Shown piece by piece: positions 11,931 through 25,750 of a DNA stretch of 64,000 bases. The translations under genes and the position numbers were made by a program. The number at the start of each line of letters is the position of its first letter. Within the stretch, counting starts at the first letter, position 1. Source of the stretch: Synchiropus splendidus. Taxonomy: Eukaryota; Chordata; Actinopteri; Syngnathiformes; Callionymidae. Below the pieces are notes generated by a model, which had not been told where the DNA came from, made no database searches, and saw only the letters and a program-made list of their open reading frames with translations. The stretch is from contig NC_071342.1 in the NCBI RefSeq assembly GCF_027744825.2, forward strand, positions 16,673,001 through 16,737,000, read 5' to 3'.

Positions 11931-12734
11931 TGTTCTGATTTGTTACCTTAGCTTTGCGAAAACACGGAAGCAGTCATGACATGCTCATGACACCCACACA
12001 CAAACAGATGTTTTGCTTTGCCCACATCTCATCTGACTTTGAGGTACACGACATACGAGTGTTTTCCGTTTGATCACATGGCGGTAGGACATGTCATTGT
12101 TCGTGAGATTGAATAATTCGGACAAATTATTCCCGACGCAGGAATATGGGCCCATACAACGCAGCCTTGTGGCTGCATCATCAAAGCCACAATCAGCAGG
12201 AGAGCGTCTCTTTTGTTGTTGGCAGCGCGGGGTCGGATGAAGGGTTCACTTTGAGGCAGGTGGACCATTTCCAGGACTTATTGCTGATGTAATTACACAC
12301 ACCTGCGCTCCCCTCGCCTACAGTTTACCGCGAGCTGTCTGAAGCAGCGCGGGAAAGCTCAGCGGGAGGTTGACAGGCAACTGTAGTGTAACCGCCCGAG
12401 CAACACAAACACTCCGTCTTACTGTGAAAGTGATGTTTGATTGTAAACTGACAGGAAAACCTGGAAATCGAAATGAGGAATCACTGTGTGTTATGCAAAG
12501 TTCCACCTGCACTAGATCTCTATTGGAAGAATCTGACAATGATGACTCAATGTGCACAGATACTGAACGACCAGGACAAGAACAGAGTCATGGAAGAGCA
12601 AAACATGTTAAGAACACTTAAGAAAAACGCCATAGCAGATCGCTGATCCATTTCCTTTACTGTCTGGAATCACAAAATTGTGGATACAAAAACCAGAAAT
12701 GAGTTTCCAGGCGTTCTCCGATAGATAGGTGAAG

Positions 12735-12985
12735 ACTCTCCTCCATATTGTTAAGAGGTGAAGGCAGCCTGGGGTTCTACTCGGGATGTGTCCTGAGGTG
12801 TTGCGAACAACTTGAAAGAAGCCTCGTGGGAGACCGAGGAGATGCTGGTGAGTCCACATCCCACACTGACTGTCACACCGATAAGCAGGAGGCGGTTTCT
12901 ATTGAGTCCGGTCCTAATTACTTAGGCTACTGGCCCCATGACCCGACCCCTGACAAGAGAAGTCAATGGATCGCCTCACATATGT
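12735..12985 (+). pseudogene. Degraded 3' end of an RTE-like LINE
   Basis: The region keeps the order typical of the 3' end of a fish LINE: gggatgtgtcctgaggtgtt, then gcctcgtgggagaccgagga, then cttaggctactggccccatg, then acccgacccctgacaagaga near the tail. The central part is diverged and the frame is broken. It is the same family as 27553-27807. A piece ending at the LINE 3' end fits the usual 5' truncation of retrotransposed copies. Confidence 0.7.
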
Positions 12986-14129
12986 CCATGCGCTCAAGGC
13001 CATGACCTTTTTGGGGACCCTAAAGAAGGTGGCTCGTGTCCCTCAGAAATGGGGTCAGCTCGACACCTGGGGCGGAGCTACTGCTTCCCTGCTTCAGAGA
13101 GAGAATCCAGTTAAGGGGGTCGCAAAACCTGAAAGATGGCACCATGCAATATCAGGATGTCGATGTGTAGCCACTGATTTGACGTGTATCTTGTTGGAGG
13201 AAACTAGGACGGTACAGAGAAAGGACCTCTAACCTAATAAACAAGCTTCAATGAAGTGAATGGTGAATGGCACTGTTGGACAGGGAAATCATAACCTGGG
13301 CAGAGGAACTATGACAGACTTTTCTTTGCACAAAACTTTTCCTTAAAAAGCCTTAAAGTCTTTAATTGAAAGCAACGCTGACATATTTCCAAATTCTGCT
13401 ACCCGAAGGGCCAATGCACCCGTCAGCCTCTTCACCAGGAGAGGGGGATTTCTCCCGTGGCCATGCTAACAGCAGCAGCGGCCATCGGCGCTGGGCGCTG
13501 AGGTGAAGCCGACAGCAGTTTTCCCGCTTGACTTTGATTGACCCCGTCTGCGGAGAGAGCGGCAGCTCCACCTGCAGCAAGCTCCCGAATTATCATTTCA
13601 AAGTAGCGCTCAGAAAAGGTTATCCCTTTGAACAAAACGCCTCCATCCATGCATCAAAAGAGGAGGCTGGCATCGGGCTTAGAGGAAGTATGGCGACAAC
13701 CAAAGCTGGAGAAAAAGGCCTTGGATACTGCTGCCTTCCAAACCAGCCGTGGAAGATGCTAAAGATCAGCGGCTTAATGAGCTGTACGAGAAATCCTTCT
13801 AGCCATTTATCAACCACGTCCATTCGAGAGACAGAGACCTGAAGGGTCAGCACTAAAGTAACTGTCTTGAGATGGCATTGATAACAGGAACAGACTGACA
13901 AAGGCCATCTAATCTAAAGATCATGGTAGTTGTCCCAACGTGGGAATGTTTTAAAATAAATACGTTCATACTAAATACTGTAGTTCCCATCCAATTCATG
14001 CCTTTTCTTTGGCTATCCACAAATGTAAGATGACGTATACGGAAAACAATCATCCATCCGTATTCCAGTGCTTAGGTTGCGGGGGGGGGAATGAAAAGTC
14101 CCAAACAGGAAGCCTCCTCCTGCTCTTGC

Positions 14130-14463
14130 AGGGGGAAAGACGGAGGTGTTTCCTGTCCAGAGTCACCTCATCCAGAGAAGCAAACCCAATGTGAGTCCCT
14201 CCCGGATGACTCAGCTTGATCACACTGAAGGCTAGAGTGCCGCCAAGCAGGAAACCGATGTCAGCCACTTGTTCTTGTGACAGTTTGTGACCGCAAGTGA
14301 GAATGGGAATGTAAATCGACATATTTGCCTTTTGGCTCAGCTCTTTCTTCCTCATGACTGAAGGCGCTGCACCGACCAGTCCTTAGTTTACTAACCCTTC
14401 CTTTACTCGTGAACAAGATACTTCAACTCCTCCACCTGGGGATGGATCTCTCTTCCAACACCA
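14130..14463 (-). pseudogene. LINE reverse-transcriptase fragment with internal deletion
   Basis: The minus strand encodes, in order, VGREIHPQVEELK (14421-14463), VGAAPSVM (about 14354-14378), then RKKELSQKANMSIYIPILTC and GHKL, then a diverged stretch including IGFLLGG. This is the order found in the C-terminal part of fish RTE-like LINE proteins (V-GGEVLPQVEEFKYL, IGAASAVM, KKELSRKAKLSIY, PTLTYGHEL). Segments between these blocks are missing or frameshifted, so it is a dead copy. Confidence 0.75.
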
Positions 14464-17400
14464 GTCGAACAACCTCCCAAACGCTGATGTAAAAATACGA
14501 CTTCAAATTTGACATGACTGTAGACGCTGGCGTCCGTGATACAGTACTCACATTCATAAATCACCTCACTTGTTTTTGCTGATTCATCTTATCTTTTTCA
14601 GCTATATGACTAACAAAAACAACTTGTCAGGATCCATCTATTATTCAATGTCGGCGAAATTCTACCTTCATAAAATGTTCATTTTTAATTCATCCCAATG
14701 CTTTAACTGACTAAACTTGCCAATACTAAGGAAAAACAGCAGAGTTGCTATTTTTTCACGTTGCTTCATGGCCTGCTTAATGTCGCCTTACAGTCGACAA
14801 ATGCTTATGTACACAATTATGCACTGGTGCTCGGCTCAGTGTGACTAAATAGAAACGATAACGTCTGGTAAGCTGCCTGCTTAATTCATCAGTGTAAAAC
14901 ATCGCAGGGCCGTTTATAACACGCAGTGTAGTGCTGGGTATAAAACATCGAGACAGGGAAAATGCTGTCTTGCTAAACTTGTGGAGGAAAAAAAAACAAC
15001 GCTTAAAATAATACATCAGCAATTTGTATGTTAATATAATGGAGTGTGGCCCATATTTTTTTACACATGAGCCGAATAAATTGTTTCCCTCTGTGCATTT
15101 AAGGCTTTGTTGAACCGAAACTGCACTATATCATGCTTGAGGTGTTTTAACACAAGAAATGAACTCAAAGAGGAAATGTTTAGACTTTCAGGGATATATT
15201 TTAGCATGACAGTATTTCAGCCATAAAATCCATCTGTTCTGCAAAAGCAAGGAATAATTTCGGGACAAAAAAGACAAGGATTTATGTGTTTTAAAACATT
15301 CCGCCAGCAAAGAAATGGATCTGGAAACATTTTCAGGGGAGTGTTTTTCATCAGCTGCAAGGGAAATGTCAATAACCACAGACAGGAAATACTACAACAA
15401 ACACAGCCGAAGAAAAACCACATGTTTAGTCGCAATATTAAAGCCATTTCTTGCTGACAGGAATTTTAAAAGTCCGGGGGTTGACGCGTGCAGCACGAGC
15501 GGCCAATGGATCACGGGCTTCCACTGACAAATTTGTCAATTAATATGGACGGTCAAATAATTATAATGATGGATTCTTGGGTCGAGTCCAGGGGGAACGT
15601 GGTGAGAGTGAAGGAGAAGGATGGGGTCATTTTAAAATCATAAAGATGAGAGGTAGTGCAGCTGCGGACGAGGTCAGAGGGGAATGATGAAGGAAGGAGT
15701 AATATGAGGGCTGTATCTATGATCCATGGCTGCATTGGTAATGATCTGACCCCTGGACTCGGGTCTATAACAATCCCTGCTGATGGGGCAGTGTGTCTCG
15801 GTGAGACGGAGAGTTCTTCAAACTTGTCTCCACATACGAGAAATGTGTAATGAAAGATTCCACTTGACTCGTGCGTTTTCCTGTCAGATAAGGTGATGAA
15901 AACGAATTTCAGGACTATGTTTAAAGGCTTATATTCCAAGTTGTGTTGCCATGAATGATTCATTTGTGCAGCTGCTTTACCAACATGGACACTCCATCAT
16001 GCCGAAAGAGCCCCAAAAGCTAATGGAGTGTTTTACACACCAGTACACAACCAGATCGCCTTAAAGAGTGATTCATTTTTATCCACTAGTAAAAACCTGT
16101 GTTTAACTATGGAGCTTACAAAGATCACCAGGTGGCCTTAAACGATAATTCATGACCTGCAAAATAATGGTTTTAAAATGTGATAGATTTCATCCATTTC
16201 CCGCTGTTTTCCCAAGGTAAAGGAGCTGGGACAACAATCAAATTCCCCTTTCACACTGAACATAAACTTGGGAGTTTCAAGGCGGTTCCACATTCAAGTA
16301 GCATCATTTTTGCAGTGTTTTTAAAGAGAGTTTATGCCGACTGAAAGAGGCTAAGGTCAAGAGTGCCGGACGTTGCCCTCCTGACTACAGAAGTGTTCAC
16401 ATGAGTTGCATCATACTGAATCTCCAGTATATCCTGCAAGGAAGAGCACATGAGGTATTCAGATCAGATGCCAAAGCCACCTACACTCCACACCCTCTGC
16501 TAGGAAGTGTACAGCAACAATTTCGTGCATTCATCACATAGTTTTTGGACTATATCAAAATGTTGTTATTGAGTGAAGAACAGTGTCTCTAGCTCAGCTC
16601 TTTTTTCCACCAGAAAAAAACTAAGATTCACAGAGCTGTCTGTCAATTTCATGGTCCATCCTTCCCTCACTTGTAAAGAAGACACAAAGATGCTTCGGAC
16701 AGTGGCTTGTTTTGAACTGAAAGTCCATTATTTTCCACTGAAGAAAAACGTATGAATGTGTACTCTACATGGTAAGAGCCAACCCCCACTAAACATACGC
16801 TAAACTGAGCGCACTTAACATCAACAAATCATTGGCCATGCAGGGAATAGAATCTTTGTGACCCTTCATGATCCTTTCTATCGCAAGGATTCATTATATG
16901 TGTTTGCGTTCAGCACAACTCATCAAAATGCTTTTGTCGCCATAAAGCAACAGACTGAACCGCACACCCCATAACTCTGGATGTAACCTTGCTTTTTAAA
17001 AGCTGCTCGCAGTCATATTCCACTTTTACCGGTGCGTTGTAAGCCTTTACAGCCCACCAACTGTTTACATACATTATATGAGAGCACACTGCAGTAGGCC
17101 AGGTGTACTCGACTAAAACCCATCCACACTTATTGTCTGCTGGTGGCGCAATGCGAGCAGAAATGATAGCCTGCGCTGAGCAATGAATCTAAAGACGCAC
17201 TCGCTGAACGAAGATCTCACTGTGTTGTGCATTTAAAAACAACACAAGCCTCAGGACGTCTTCCACTTCCCTGAACCCGTCCTGTCGAGGCAGTCTACAT
17301 CGATAAATGGACTCGAACATTCTGTCCTGCGCTCCCAATTCCCAGGTTGACCACCAATAGGCAGTATTGCATGTCAGCTTGAAGGATTGGTGCATCGTAA

Positions 17401-20389
17401 AGACGTGTCAGGCTCTGGGTCTGCTCATCTGCACTCCAGACAGAAATCCCGCCTGGTTGTCAAATCCACTTAACTGTTCATTTTTCCAATTTCTGTTTAG
17501 TCAATACCAGGTCAGTCCCCGAGAGCGGGACAGCAATGGCTGATGAAGGCTTATAAGCAACCAGGTGTACATATATATGTGATAAACGTCACCACTTCCA
17601 AGTAAACAAGGGATTATTAACCTTGAAGCACCACACCCAGACACTATTATTTATCAAGAATTCAATATATTCACTTTTATATCTAATAAGGCTGATGGTA
17701 AACACAGTCAAACTGAGTGATTTAACGCTCAACCAAATGTGATGGGCAAAAATGTATGTGAAATTCTAGCATAAAAGATAAAACAGCACATTGAATAACC
17801 AATAATTACACTTTATTATTGCATTTTTTTATCATTTTGTTCTTTATTATCTATACATTTTAGGTGAAACTTGACACATTTTGTCTTACTTCAATTTAAA
17901 AATGTAATTACAATAAAAGCAAAAGCTACCTGAATGCTAGCATTAATATGCTATTTGAGCAGGGAGTGACTTCAAGAACAACTCTTCATATTTTGATGCT
18001 GCCGACACAGCTGGATTTGACGTTGAGGAATGCGCAGACAACATTGTTGCATCTGTAGTGTCCATCGAAAAGAACAAGTTTCAGACATCAGGTTTTCTGA
18101 TGAAAGTACTGGGGTGAGGCTTTCTTTGTGAGTAAAATAACTTGAAAATGGATGTATAGAATTCAATGAAATTTTCAAAACGGAGGATTACATTTTGGTA
18201 GTGTTGTAGTCAAACCACAGCAACTGAGACCAGTCGATTCATATATTTGTTTCTATGGTGCTGTACATTGATCAGAACATTTTGCAAAAAAAAAAAAAAA
18301 AAGATTTATTGTGTCATCATTTTACATTATTATGTGGTCAGTGATGTAGTTTGCAAGAGAATGAAATGCAACTGGAGACACCACCTGACTGCAGCAGTGT
18401 TTCCAGCATGCTGTCATTTTTTTCATGGACGACAATGAGCTTTAAATGTAGGAGGACGACATGAAAATCACATGAATCATGATGGGTGACAATAGGCTGC
18501 TTGGCTCATTGTGTACATTTGTACATATGTTTAAAAATATCTCTGGTTTAGTTGGTTGTTGTGTTTGGTGAGGTAGTCAAAATGAAGAGTTTGGGACTCC
18601 CAACTGTTAACCAGGAGGTCCTTCTACAATGGCTCACTAAAGCCTGATAAACTTGAACATCACCAGAAGAAAAGCCATCACAGGTGTTGGGTTGAACCTG
18701 CAATATTCCTCTTAAAATACACTTTTATATTTAAAATACACTAAAATACACAGCAAAACAGAATACTTCGTAAGGTTACTGAATCTCAGCTCGGAGTTTC
18801 CTTTGACAATAATAAAGAGATGGATTCATACAGAAACATCAAAACTCTATGACTCTCTGTTGTGCTTAACAAAACAAGAAGACCTTCATTGACGCCACTG
18901 AGTGAGCTGCCTGGAGAAACATACAACTAAGACGGCAACAACACAATGAAAATCACGTCTCCACAATTACACAGAAGAAAATCTCCCTACAACACTCATC
19001 ATGGGTTAACCACTGATTTTGCACCTCCACGACAAGAGATCATAAACTCATACAGAAGACAACAGTGAACGCTATTTCAAAGACATATCATCTGAAGAAA
19101 AGACCTGCTCACGCCACCATCCGTCTCTCCCCCATGCCGATTAACTCCTTTCTTAAGCTCTGCAACCGGGTCAGAACTGGAACATGCAGATGAGTGAAAG
19201 AGTGTGTGGGCTGAGTTATCCCCCACTCCAGAGAAATGCTAATACCTTTATCGGCTCTGTGGTTCTCTCCACATGTGTTGCTTTCAGTGCAGTTTAATGC
19301 CACGGGGTCAGGAGGACACTCGTGAGAAAGATGTGTGCTACACATGTATGTCTCTCAAGGCATTAGCAGGGCATTATTTTCCCCACCATGCTCCTGATAT
19401 ATTAAAGTATGAGCATGAAAAATTTAGATGGATTGCATTCCACTTTTACAAACTGTTATTTCATTTCACTTCCTGTAACTCATGCGTTTATGATCTTGGA
19501 TATTCGAACGCATCCACTCACAGAGGAAACTTTCAATTATAAGTATGTAGCGTAGTTTTCAGATAAAACAGTGGAAAAAGAAACTTTTGCGTGCCGTTTT
19601 CTCCATATTTCTATGAGAGATTTGGAAAACAACAGTCAGGTGAGGTGATCCTGAGAAGAAAACCATATGGCTGTGTGGGCGACATCACGAAAGCGAAGGA
19701 AGCATTACAGCAGAGGTGCTGTTTGACATAAGTTACTGACAAGAGAGAAGATCTGATCTGGATTTCGTCAGCTGAGTCAAACCAATTTACTGCCTCCAGA
19801 TGAAAATGAATAGCAGCGCGTGTCAACACGACTTAGCTTGAAGGAAAGTCAGACGAGAGGTACAATTCTCGGCAGAGTCAGATTACTTCACTGAAACCAG
19901 AAAAGATAAAACTGACTGGTTGAAATAGCATCGTCAGCATGAATAAAGACCGGAATATCCATCCAAATGTGGCGGTAAAGAAGCGAAAAGGACTGTAAAA
20001 GAAACAGATGACCACAAGCAATTCATTTGGTTTTCTTTGTGGCAGCTGCAGAATGAGCAGTTAGGAGTCTGTTTAGAGAGGGAATATTGATTACAGCTTA
20101 ATCCTTGCCCATGAGAATGTTTATTTCAGGAATGGAAGGTTGACCAAAATAAGGGAAACTTACGCAACAACCTTGCATATTTCCGTGATAATTCGGACGC
20201 CGTTTCTTCCCACTAATTGGTGGTGCGGAAGGCGGGGGGCACTCGAGTCCATCTGATAAGGTTTCACTCTGGATTGGTGAGAACAAATCGGTGACTCTGG
20301 AGAAACTAGATCTAGAAGGGAATTATAACACGTGGCGTATCGCAAGGTAAAATGTGGATTCAAATGTATACATACATTATTACACAGTC
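14464..20389. other. Unique intronic sequence, almost no repeats recognised
   Basis: Nearly 6 kb with no recognised exon or mobile element. It contains a poly(A) run near 18285-18302 and a small tandem of the type ttaaaatacac near 18710-18755. The longest open frame (minus, 15553-15963, 136 codons) has no domain. Confidence 0.45.
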
Positions 20390-20535
20390 GTGCGGGAGAT
20401 AGGCGGGGGACACCACGGACAAGTCGCCAGTCCATCACAGGGCAACAACCCTTCACTGACACATTCACACCCATGAACAAACTCAATGCAGAAATGCTAA
20501 CCAATCCGAGCCGGGAGTCGAACCCGAGGCAAAGG
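20390..20535 (-). repeat. Common teleost interspersed repeat, reverse copy
   Basis: It contains gacaagtcgccagtccatca, then cagggcaacaac, then cattcacacccatgaacaaa, then gggagtcgaacccgagg. This is the reverse orientation of the repeat at 7910-8068, with the middle part deleted. Confidence 0.7.
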
Positions 20536-22780
20536 TGTAAACCAGAAGTGTTTGGAGTAGAACTTTGAAAAGGTTCATGTAACAGCTTTGAGCTTCTTAT
20601 TTATGGCTGTTTTTTTTTTTTTTTTAATTTCTGTTTTAATGACTCAGCATTCAACCACTATGATATGATGCTAGACATGACTTGGTTCAGCGCTGACCTT
20701 GGTCCTGAGTTGTGCTCCATGGCTTCCAAACTCATGCCATTGGAAGCATTTTTGACATAAACAGGTGTGTCTCTGACTCTGTTGCCCGGTTAGCAATGTA
20801 CATGACTTGCAATTTTGGTGGAGAGAGAATCACACAAACTTATAAACCGGGCATGTTATATAATATGTTAAACAGGGATGTTTGCAAATCTGCTATTGTA
20901 CAATTGTTAAGACAGTAGAGATCATCTTCATGACCAATCCCCAGTAGTTGATTTTAGCTCTGGATTGGACTTCAACGCCAGTTTATCTTTCTTTTAAACC
21001 AAAAATATAAAAAAAAATACAGAACATTTGCAAATGATCAACACAAACTTGAACTTGCGCTTGCATTGTGCTAAAAGTTCAAGTCGAGCAATTTATTTCA
21101 GGAAAAAATCTGGGAGAAAAAACATCGTATTTTTTATTGAATATTGAATAATTGAATTAATTAATACTAAACTTTGGTGATATTCATGGCTCTTGGACAT
21201 ATACATGACTCCCTCAGTTTTTTTATTTTATTTTTTTTTATCTTGTTATTGATCCCGAGTGGCTCCACCGCCAACTCCATGTTTGTGCACTGTGTCTGTT
21301 CAAAAATTGAGCTTGAAGAATAACATTGTGTTGCAGAACTTCTCAGGCTGAAAAGGCGAATTAAATACAATTACAAAACAGTACTTTTCTACAGCAAATT
21401 CCAGGACATTTCCTTGCGACAAGAGTTACGTTTCTTCAGCTCGCCTCAAGTCGAGTCACTACAGCAGTATATGAATAATGAAACTTCTTGGACTAGTATA
21501 GAATTAGATCCTGAAATGTACTTTTCTAAACGTACTGCCATTTCAGTATGGCACCAACAGTCCTTCCTCTTTAGAGTCAGCACTACCTTCAATATTTGTG
21601 AGGTAGATAAGCATCAGCTGGTGTGTTCCGTCTCAGATCCAGCTGCGATACACTGGACTCACTTCCATTTCACGCTGGTTATGAGCTGTTAAGCTGTCAT
21701 GACACAATAGCTACCTTCACAGCTGGCCTCAACATGCATCTCACATCTGGATATCTCAGGAAATAAAAACGTTATCCCAGGAGTACGCACTGAAACCCAA
21801 TCCAACTTTTCTCTCCAAAAACCTAGACAGTGTTAACATGAATCCCGTATGACTTTCCTTCGCCAGAGTGATCGACTTGCTCTCACACTCCGTCGGGGCA
21901 TTCCAGCCTCCTCATTTGCATCTTTAAACACAGTCGTGTTTACAAAAGTCTTTTACCAGTCAATTAGCCGTCACTGTCATTTACACTGGGGTGTTTATTG
22001 AAGCAAATGTGTCACAGCCGTATAAACTCTCATCCCATACACACCGCAGCACGCTTCTCACATTTAACACGATTACCATTTTTAATGTTGCTTTTCAGTG
22101 CAAGACAAAATCTCAAAATGTGGGGCTCATCCAAATTAGACTTAAGGTTCTTAGTTCTTTTCTTTTTTTTTTTGTGGGAAGATTTTTAATTCTCTCATTC
22201 TTGTCATAAGGGGAGAAAGGAGCAGAGCGCCATCACGCCCAAATCCTCACACGCACAAGAAAAGGCTGGCAAGATTAAGAAATTGATTTCATGTAGTGAA
22301 GAACAAATGCTGTGAGACCCACAGTTCCGAAGCGCTGAGATGATTAAATCAGCAGATTTTCGATGGCACTCAAGGAAGGTGGTCGGAGAGTCTCTGCCTA
22401 TCAATGAATTATTTTCCACGGAAGTTTGAAAGTGTCCTCCAAAAGTACATGTAACAAGATTTAAGTGACTGAAACTAAGCGAATTGTGTTGAAAATGTTT
22501 GCCAAGGTCAACAAATAAACAAAGATGTCCCACTGCTCTTCACATGAGAATCAAAACATTGTTGCAGTAATGAAATCCACTTCTGCGTTCAACTATTGTG
22601 CAGTATGAATTTTAGTTGTATTTGTGTGCAAATGTTTCCCCCTTTTCCTTTAGTTTTAGTGCAACACTTGGGCTGTGTTTTGTTTCCTCCATATCAGGAT
22701 TTGGAGACGTTTTGGAAATGCCATCACCAACGTTTTTGCAACCTCTTGCATCGGCGCTGATCATCTCACCTGGTTTGGTG
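20536..22780. other. Unique intronic sequence, nothing recognised
   Basis: AT-rich, with T runs near 20611-20625 and 21220-21240. An octamer-like ctcatttgcat occurs near 21911. No exon or mobile element was recognised. Confidence 0.4.
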
Positions 22781-22789
22781 AACCAACGG

Positions 22790-22990
22790 AGAAGAAATGG
22801 GCGGAGCCAAAGCCGGCTTTGCCGCTATGTTGCGGTGATAGATCTGTTTGAGGTGTGATGATGCTAACGTTAGCCTGGATGCTAGCCGACTGTTGTTTGT
22901 TAAGAAGAAATATACGGTTGTACATGCATGTTGTATTGTTCATGTTGTCGGACGCGGTCGAGCATTTTGGTCGCTAACGTGTGATACGAA
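22790..22990 (+). promoter_or_regulatory. Promoter-like patch with a GC box and gctaacgttagc palindrome
   Basis: A GC-box-like gggcggagcc (22799-22808) is followed by the 12-bp palindrome gctaacgttagc (22863-22874), a nearby gctagccg, and several CpGs (ggtcgctaacgtg, gacgcggtcgagc). Such gctaacgttagc motifs are common in teleost 5' untranslated regions. No downstream open frame or TATA box supports a gene, so this is only a candidate. Confidence 0.25.
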
Positions 22991-23342
22991 AGAAAGTAAA
23001 CAAACAGAAGAGTAGTCCTTGTTACTAAAATGTCCCTGTTGTCCTCTCCAACATAGTTTTTAAATAAGGTACTTTGGTATCCTGGAAATCTATCCACACT
23101 TCATATTCCCACTTGGTTTCAAGTCAGCTCCGGAGCCCCCTCGGTTTGAAGGGATCATTTCAAGTGGTGAGTGCCCTTGGTCTTAGGAGTATTGGGACTC
23201 ACTACACTTAGATGTGATCGCGCAAAACCCAGTGTTAGGGTGAGAAATGGGACACAGCCTTGCATTTCTCAACTTCACTGTTTCCTCACCGGTACTTTTC
23301 ACACCGATTTGGCAGCTCAGCAGCCACCTCGCTTGTCTTGAC

Positions 23343-23640
23343 CATCCTCCCTCCTCACACCAATCCACTTCAGATTCTCATTTACAACATTCATAATCCT
23401 AAATGGTTCTCTTCTTCCTCTTCCTCTTCTTACGGCACGTCATTTCTCCATCTCTAACTTTGTCGCTCCTTTGCAAATATCCAAACCATCTGGCCTCAGT
23501 AATGTGGCCTCCTAACCTCTCCATGTGAGACGTCCCTTTGCTGGGCTCATTTTTGCTCTTCTCTTGCCATCATGAGTTACTCTTCTGTTACAGTTTATCC
23601 CCGGCCACCATCCTCTGTTCCACCCTGCCTACACTCTCTT
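23343..23640 (-). pseudogene. Degraded RTE-like LINE C-terminal fragment
   Basis: The minus strand encodes RWFGYLQRSDK, then a basic stretch CRKKRKRKKR, then in another frame NVVNENLKWIGVRREDG. These match, in order, the RWFGHVQRRD, basic GRPKRR and MDVVKEDMKLVGVREED blocks of an RTE-clade LINE, with frameshifts and a stop between them. The better copy at 54545-55145 belongs to the same clade. Confidence 0.75.
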
Positions 23641-23662
23641 CTTCACCTCTCATCAACTCTGT

Positions 23663-23692
23663 ATATATAGATATATATATGTATATATATAC
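23663..23692. repeat. Imperfect (TA)n array
   Basis: A short TA-rich array (tatatatagatatatatatg and following TA units) lying directly beside the LINE fragment. Confidence 0.8.
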
Positions 23693-23801
23693 GATTATTG
23701 TACAAATAAACTGGACATATTTTGAGAGAAAGTAAGGTGAGACAATTGGTTATTCAAGGGTCACAGTGTGAACATAAAATACGGAATATTCAAGAGTTTA
23801 A

Positions 23802-23828
23802 TAACAATAATAATAATAATTATAATAA
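23802..23828. repeat. (AAT)n microsatellite
   Basis: About eight aat units with one interruption. Confidence 0.85.
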
Positions 23829-23861
23829 TGTTTGTCTTTAATGCTCGTATGCTGCTGACAA

Positions 23862-23946
23862 GTAAAATTTCCCATTGTGGGATGAATTATAATAATGAAA
23901 TGAATCATAATAAAAGACTTGAAGAGTCGTCTAGTCTAATCTAAAC
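23862..23946 (+). repeat. 3' tail of an L2/Rex1-type LINE or derived SINE
   Basis: The phrase aaaatttcccattgtgggat followed by AT-rich sequence with aataaaag and tctagtctaatcta is the typical 3' tail (aatttcccactgtgggacaa, aataaag, tcta units) of fish L2-group retroposons. Only the tail is present. Confidence 0.6.
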
Positions 23947-25750
23947 AAATAACCGCCAGCTAGTAGTCGTGAAAATGAACGCTGGATCACCTTTAATGCG
24001 CACAGAGAGAGGAGCAAGGAAAAGTCAAAGGAGAAACCGGTGGCGACGGCTTTGATAAATGAGCCCCCTCAGCAAAGTGACTAATACCAGGCTGTAAGAA
24101 GAAGAGCCTCCCCCTGTTGTTAATCCTTGATAAACAAGGACATCAACTGCTCTCGATATAACGTATCACTTCTTGGAATTAATTAATGCTCCTGTAAATA
24201 TGAACCATTAAAGAAGTAGCAGGGGACTCATTATGGCACCGTAAGAAGAGTCGCAATGCAAAGAGTGAGCTCACTGGGGACCGCGGCGTAAAGAGGCAGA
24301 GCACCCACTCTGTCATTAGGCAGAGACCCAGCCAACTCCAAGCCTCAGTAGAGACAATCCTCCTCTCACGCAGAGTCAGTTTTCAAAGCAACAATCATAA
24401 TTCATCTTTACACGGCGAATGGGATGTTAGGACAACATCAGAGGTGACGGCTGCAGCCTGGACAGGGCCTTTCAGGGACTGGAGACGGCGAGAGTGTGCA
24501 GCGCTGGGACAAAGCCGGCCCCAGTAAACGTGTCTTAACCACACTTCTAACCAGGTCCAGGTGGACATCTTCACGCGCTTCACTGCCTCCTATTGCAAAG
24601 TGGGTCAACCCAACAACAGAGAGGGAAAAAAAAAAAAAGCTCTTGAAGTGCTACGGAGTCCGACACTGTCAATGGAAAAGCTCTTATGTTTTTGACCAAG
24701 TAAGACTCAGCCCGGACAGCTGAAATGGAGTCATGAAGCCCGCGTCGACCCCGTGACCCAAAGAAGCGCTTTACCTATTTTACCATTCCACATGCCCATG
24801 CCTCGACCTTTTCAAGTCCCTCTTTAAAGGTTGCACGTTCATGCGTCTGCGGGCGGAGCAGGCTCTGCAGGGGCAGCCGGCTGGTGAGTGCACCTCGTCT
24901 CTCCAGCGTATGACCTACAAAGCTATTGTATTAGAGGAGCCGTATTTATCAAAGCTCTTCAAACCACTCGGTTTTACGTGCCGCACCAAGAACGTAACCT
25001 TTCCTAAAAACTCAAGCTCTCCGTCATCCTGCACTTTGGAAAGCTTTTTAGGCACGACTGGTTAGAGGGATCACTGAAAGAGACCCGATCGTGCGCTTGC
25101 TTGAGGAGGTGAAACTGGTATTGAGAAACTCCTGAAAGATTAATCCATCTATCGTAGGTCTGAGTGAAAATGTCTGAAACCTCATGGCGACCAAAGCTGA
25201 TGTAAAATCTGAGCTAGTGTTTTGGTTGCATTCGCAGGTGCTTTCTGAGTCGGTGAATCTCCACTTTCTCTTCAAGAAAGTCAGGATTAAATAAGAGATT
25301 CATGGATACACACTGTGACTGGGAGAGACTATTGTCCAACAAGTTTTACTCATGTCAGTTTTGTCATTGTAAAGTTTCTCAAACATAGACGCAACATAAA
25401 TATTTATCAAACTAGAGAGGTCTTCGATGACGTGACCTCGATCATTCAGTTATTCACTTGTTTATGCCCTATGAGGTCACGGTGGGTGGAGCCGGGATGG
25501 GACGAGACAAGACGAGCAGTAAATCACTGGGCACAGAAAGACCAACAGCCACATAAACAATTTAGAGACATCAGTTAAATCGATATTTTGATGCCAGAGA
25601 CATGAACTCCATAGACAAAACACACATGCTCATTGAATACAGGTACAAAAGAGTTGCTTTCTTTCAGTATTCTGAAAGTGTTAAGCAAACAAACGTCTGT
25701 TTTAGTCACTAGTTTTTTGCACTTCTTTCGTCTTCTATTTGACTACTGCG
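23947..25750. other. Unique intronic sequence
   Basis: Nothing recognised. It includes an A run near 24628-24639 and a moderately GC-rich stretch (24420-24960). An ATG-led frame at 24841 followed by gtgagtgc resembles a first exon with a donor, but nothing else supports it. Confidence 0.4.

Noticed and set aside
24841..24893. ATG-led GC-rich frame followed by gtgagtgc, like a first exon with donor.
   Set aside because: No promoter motifs, no downstream partner exon and no recognisable peptide.
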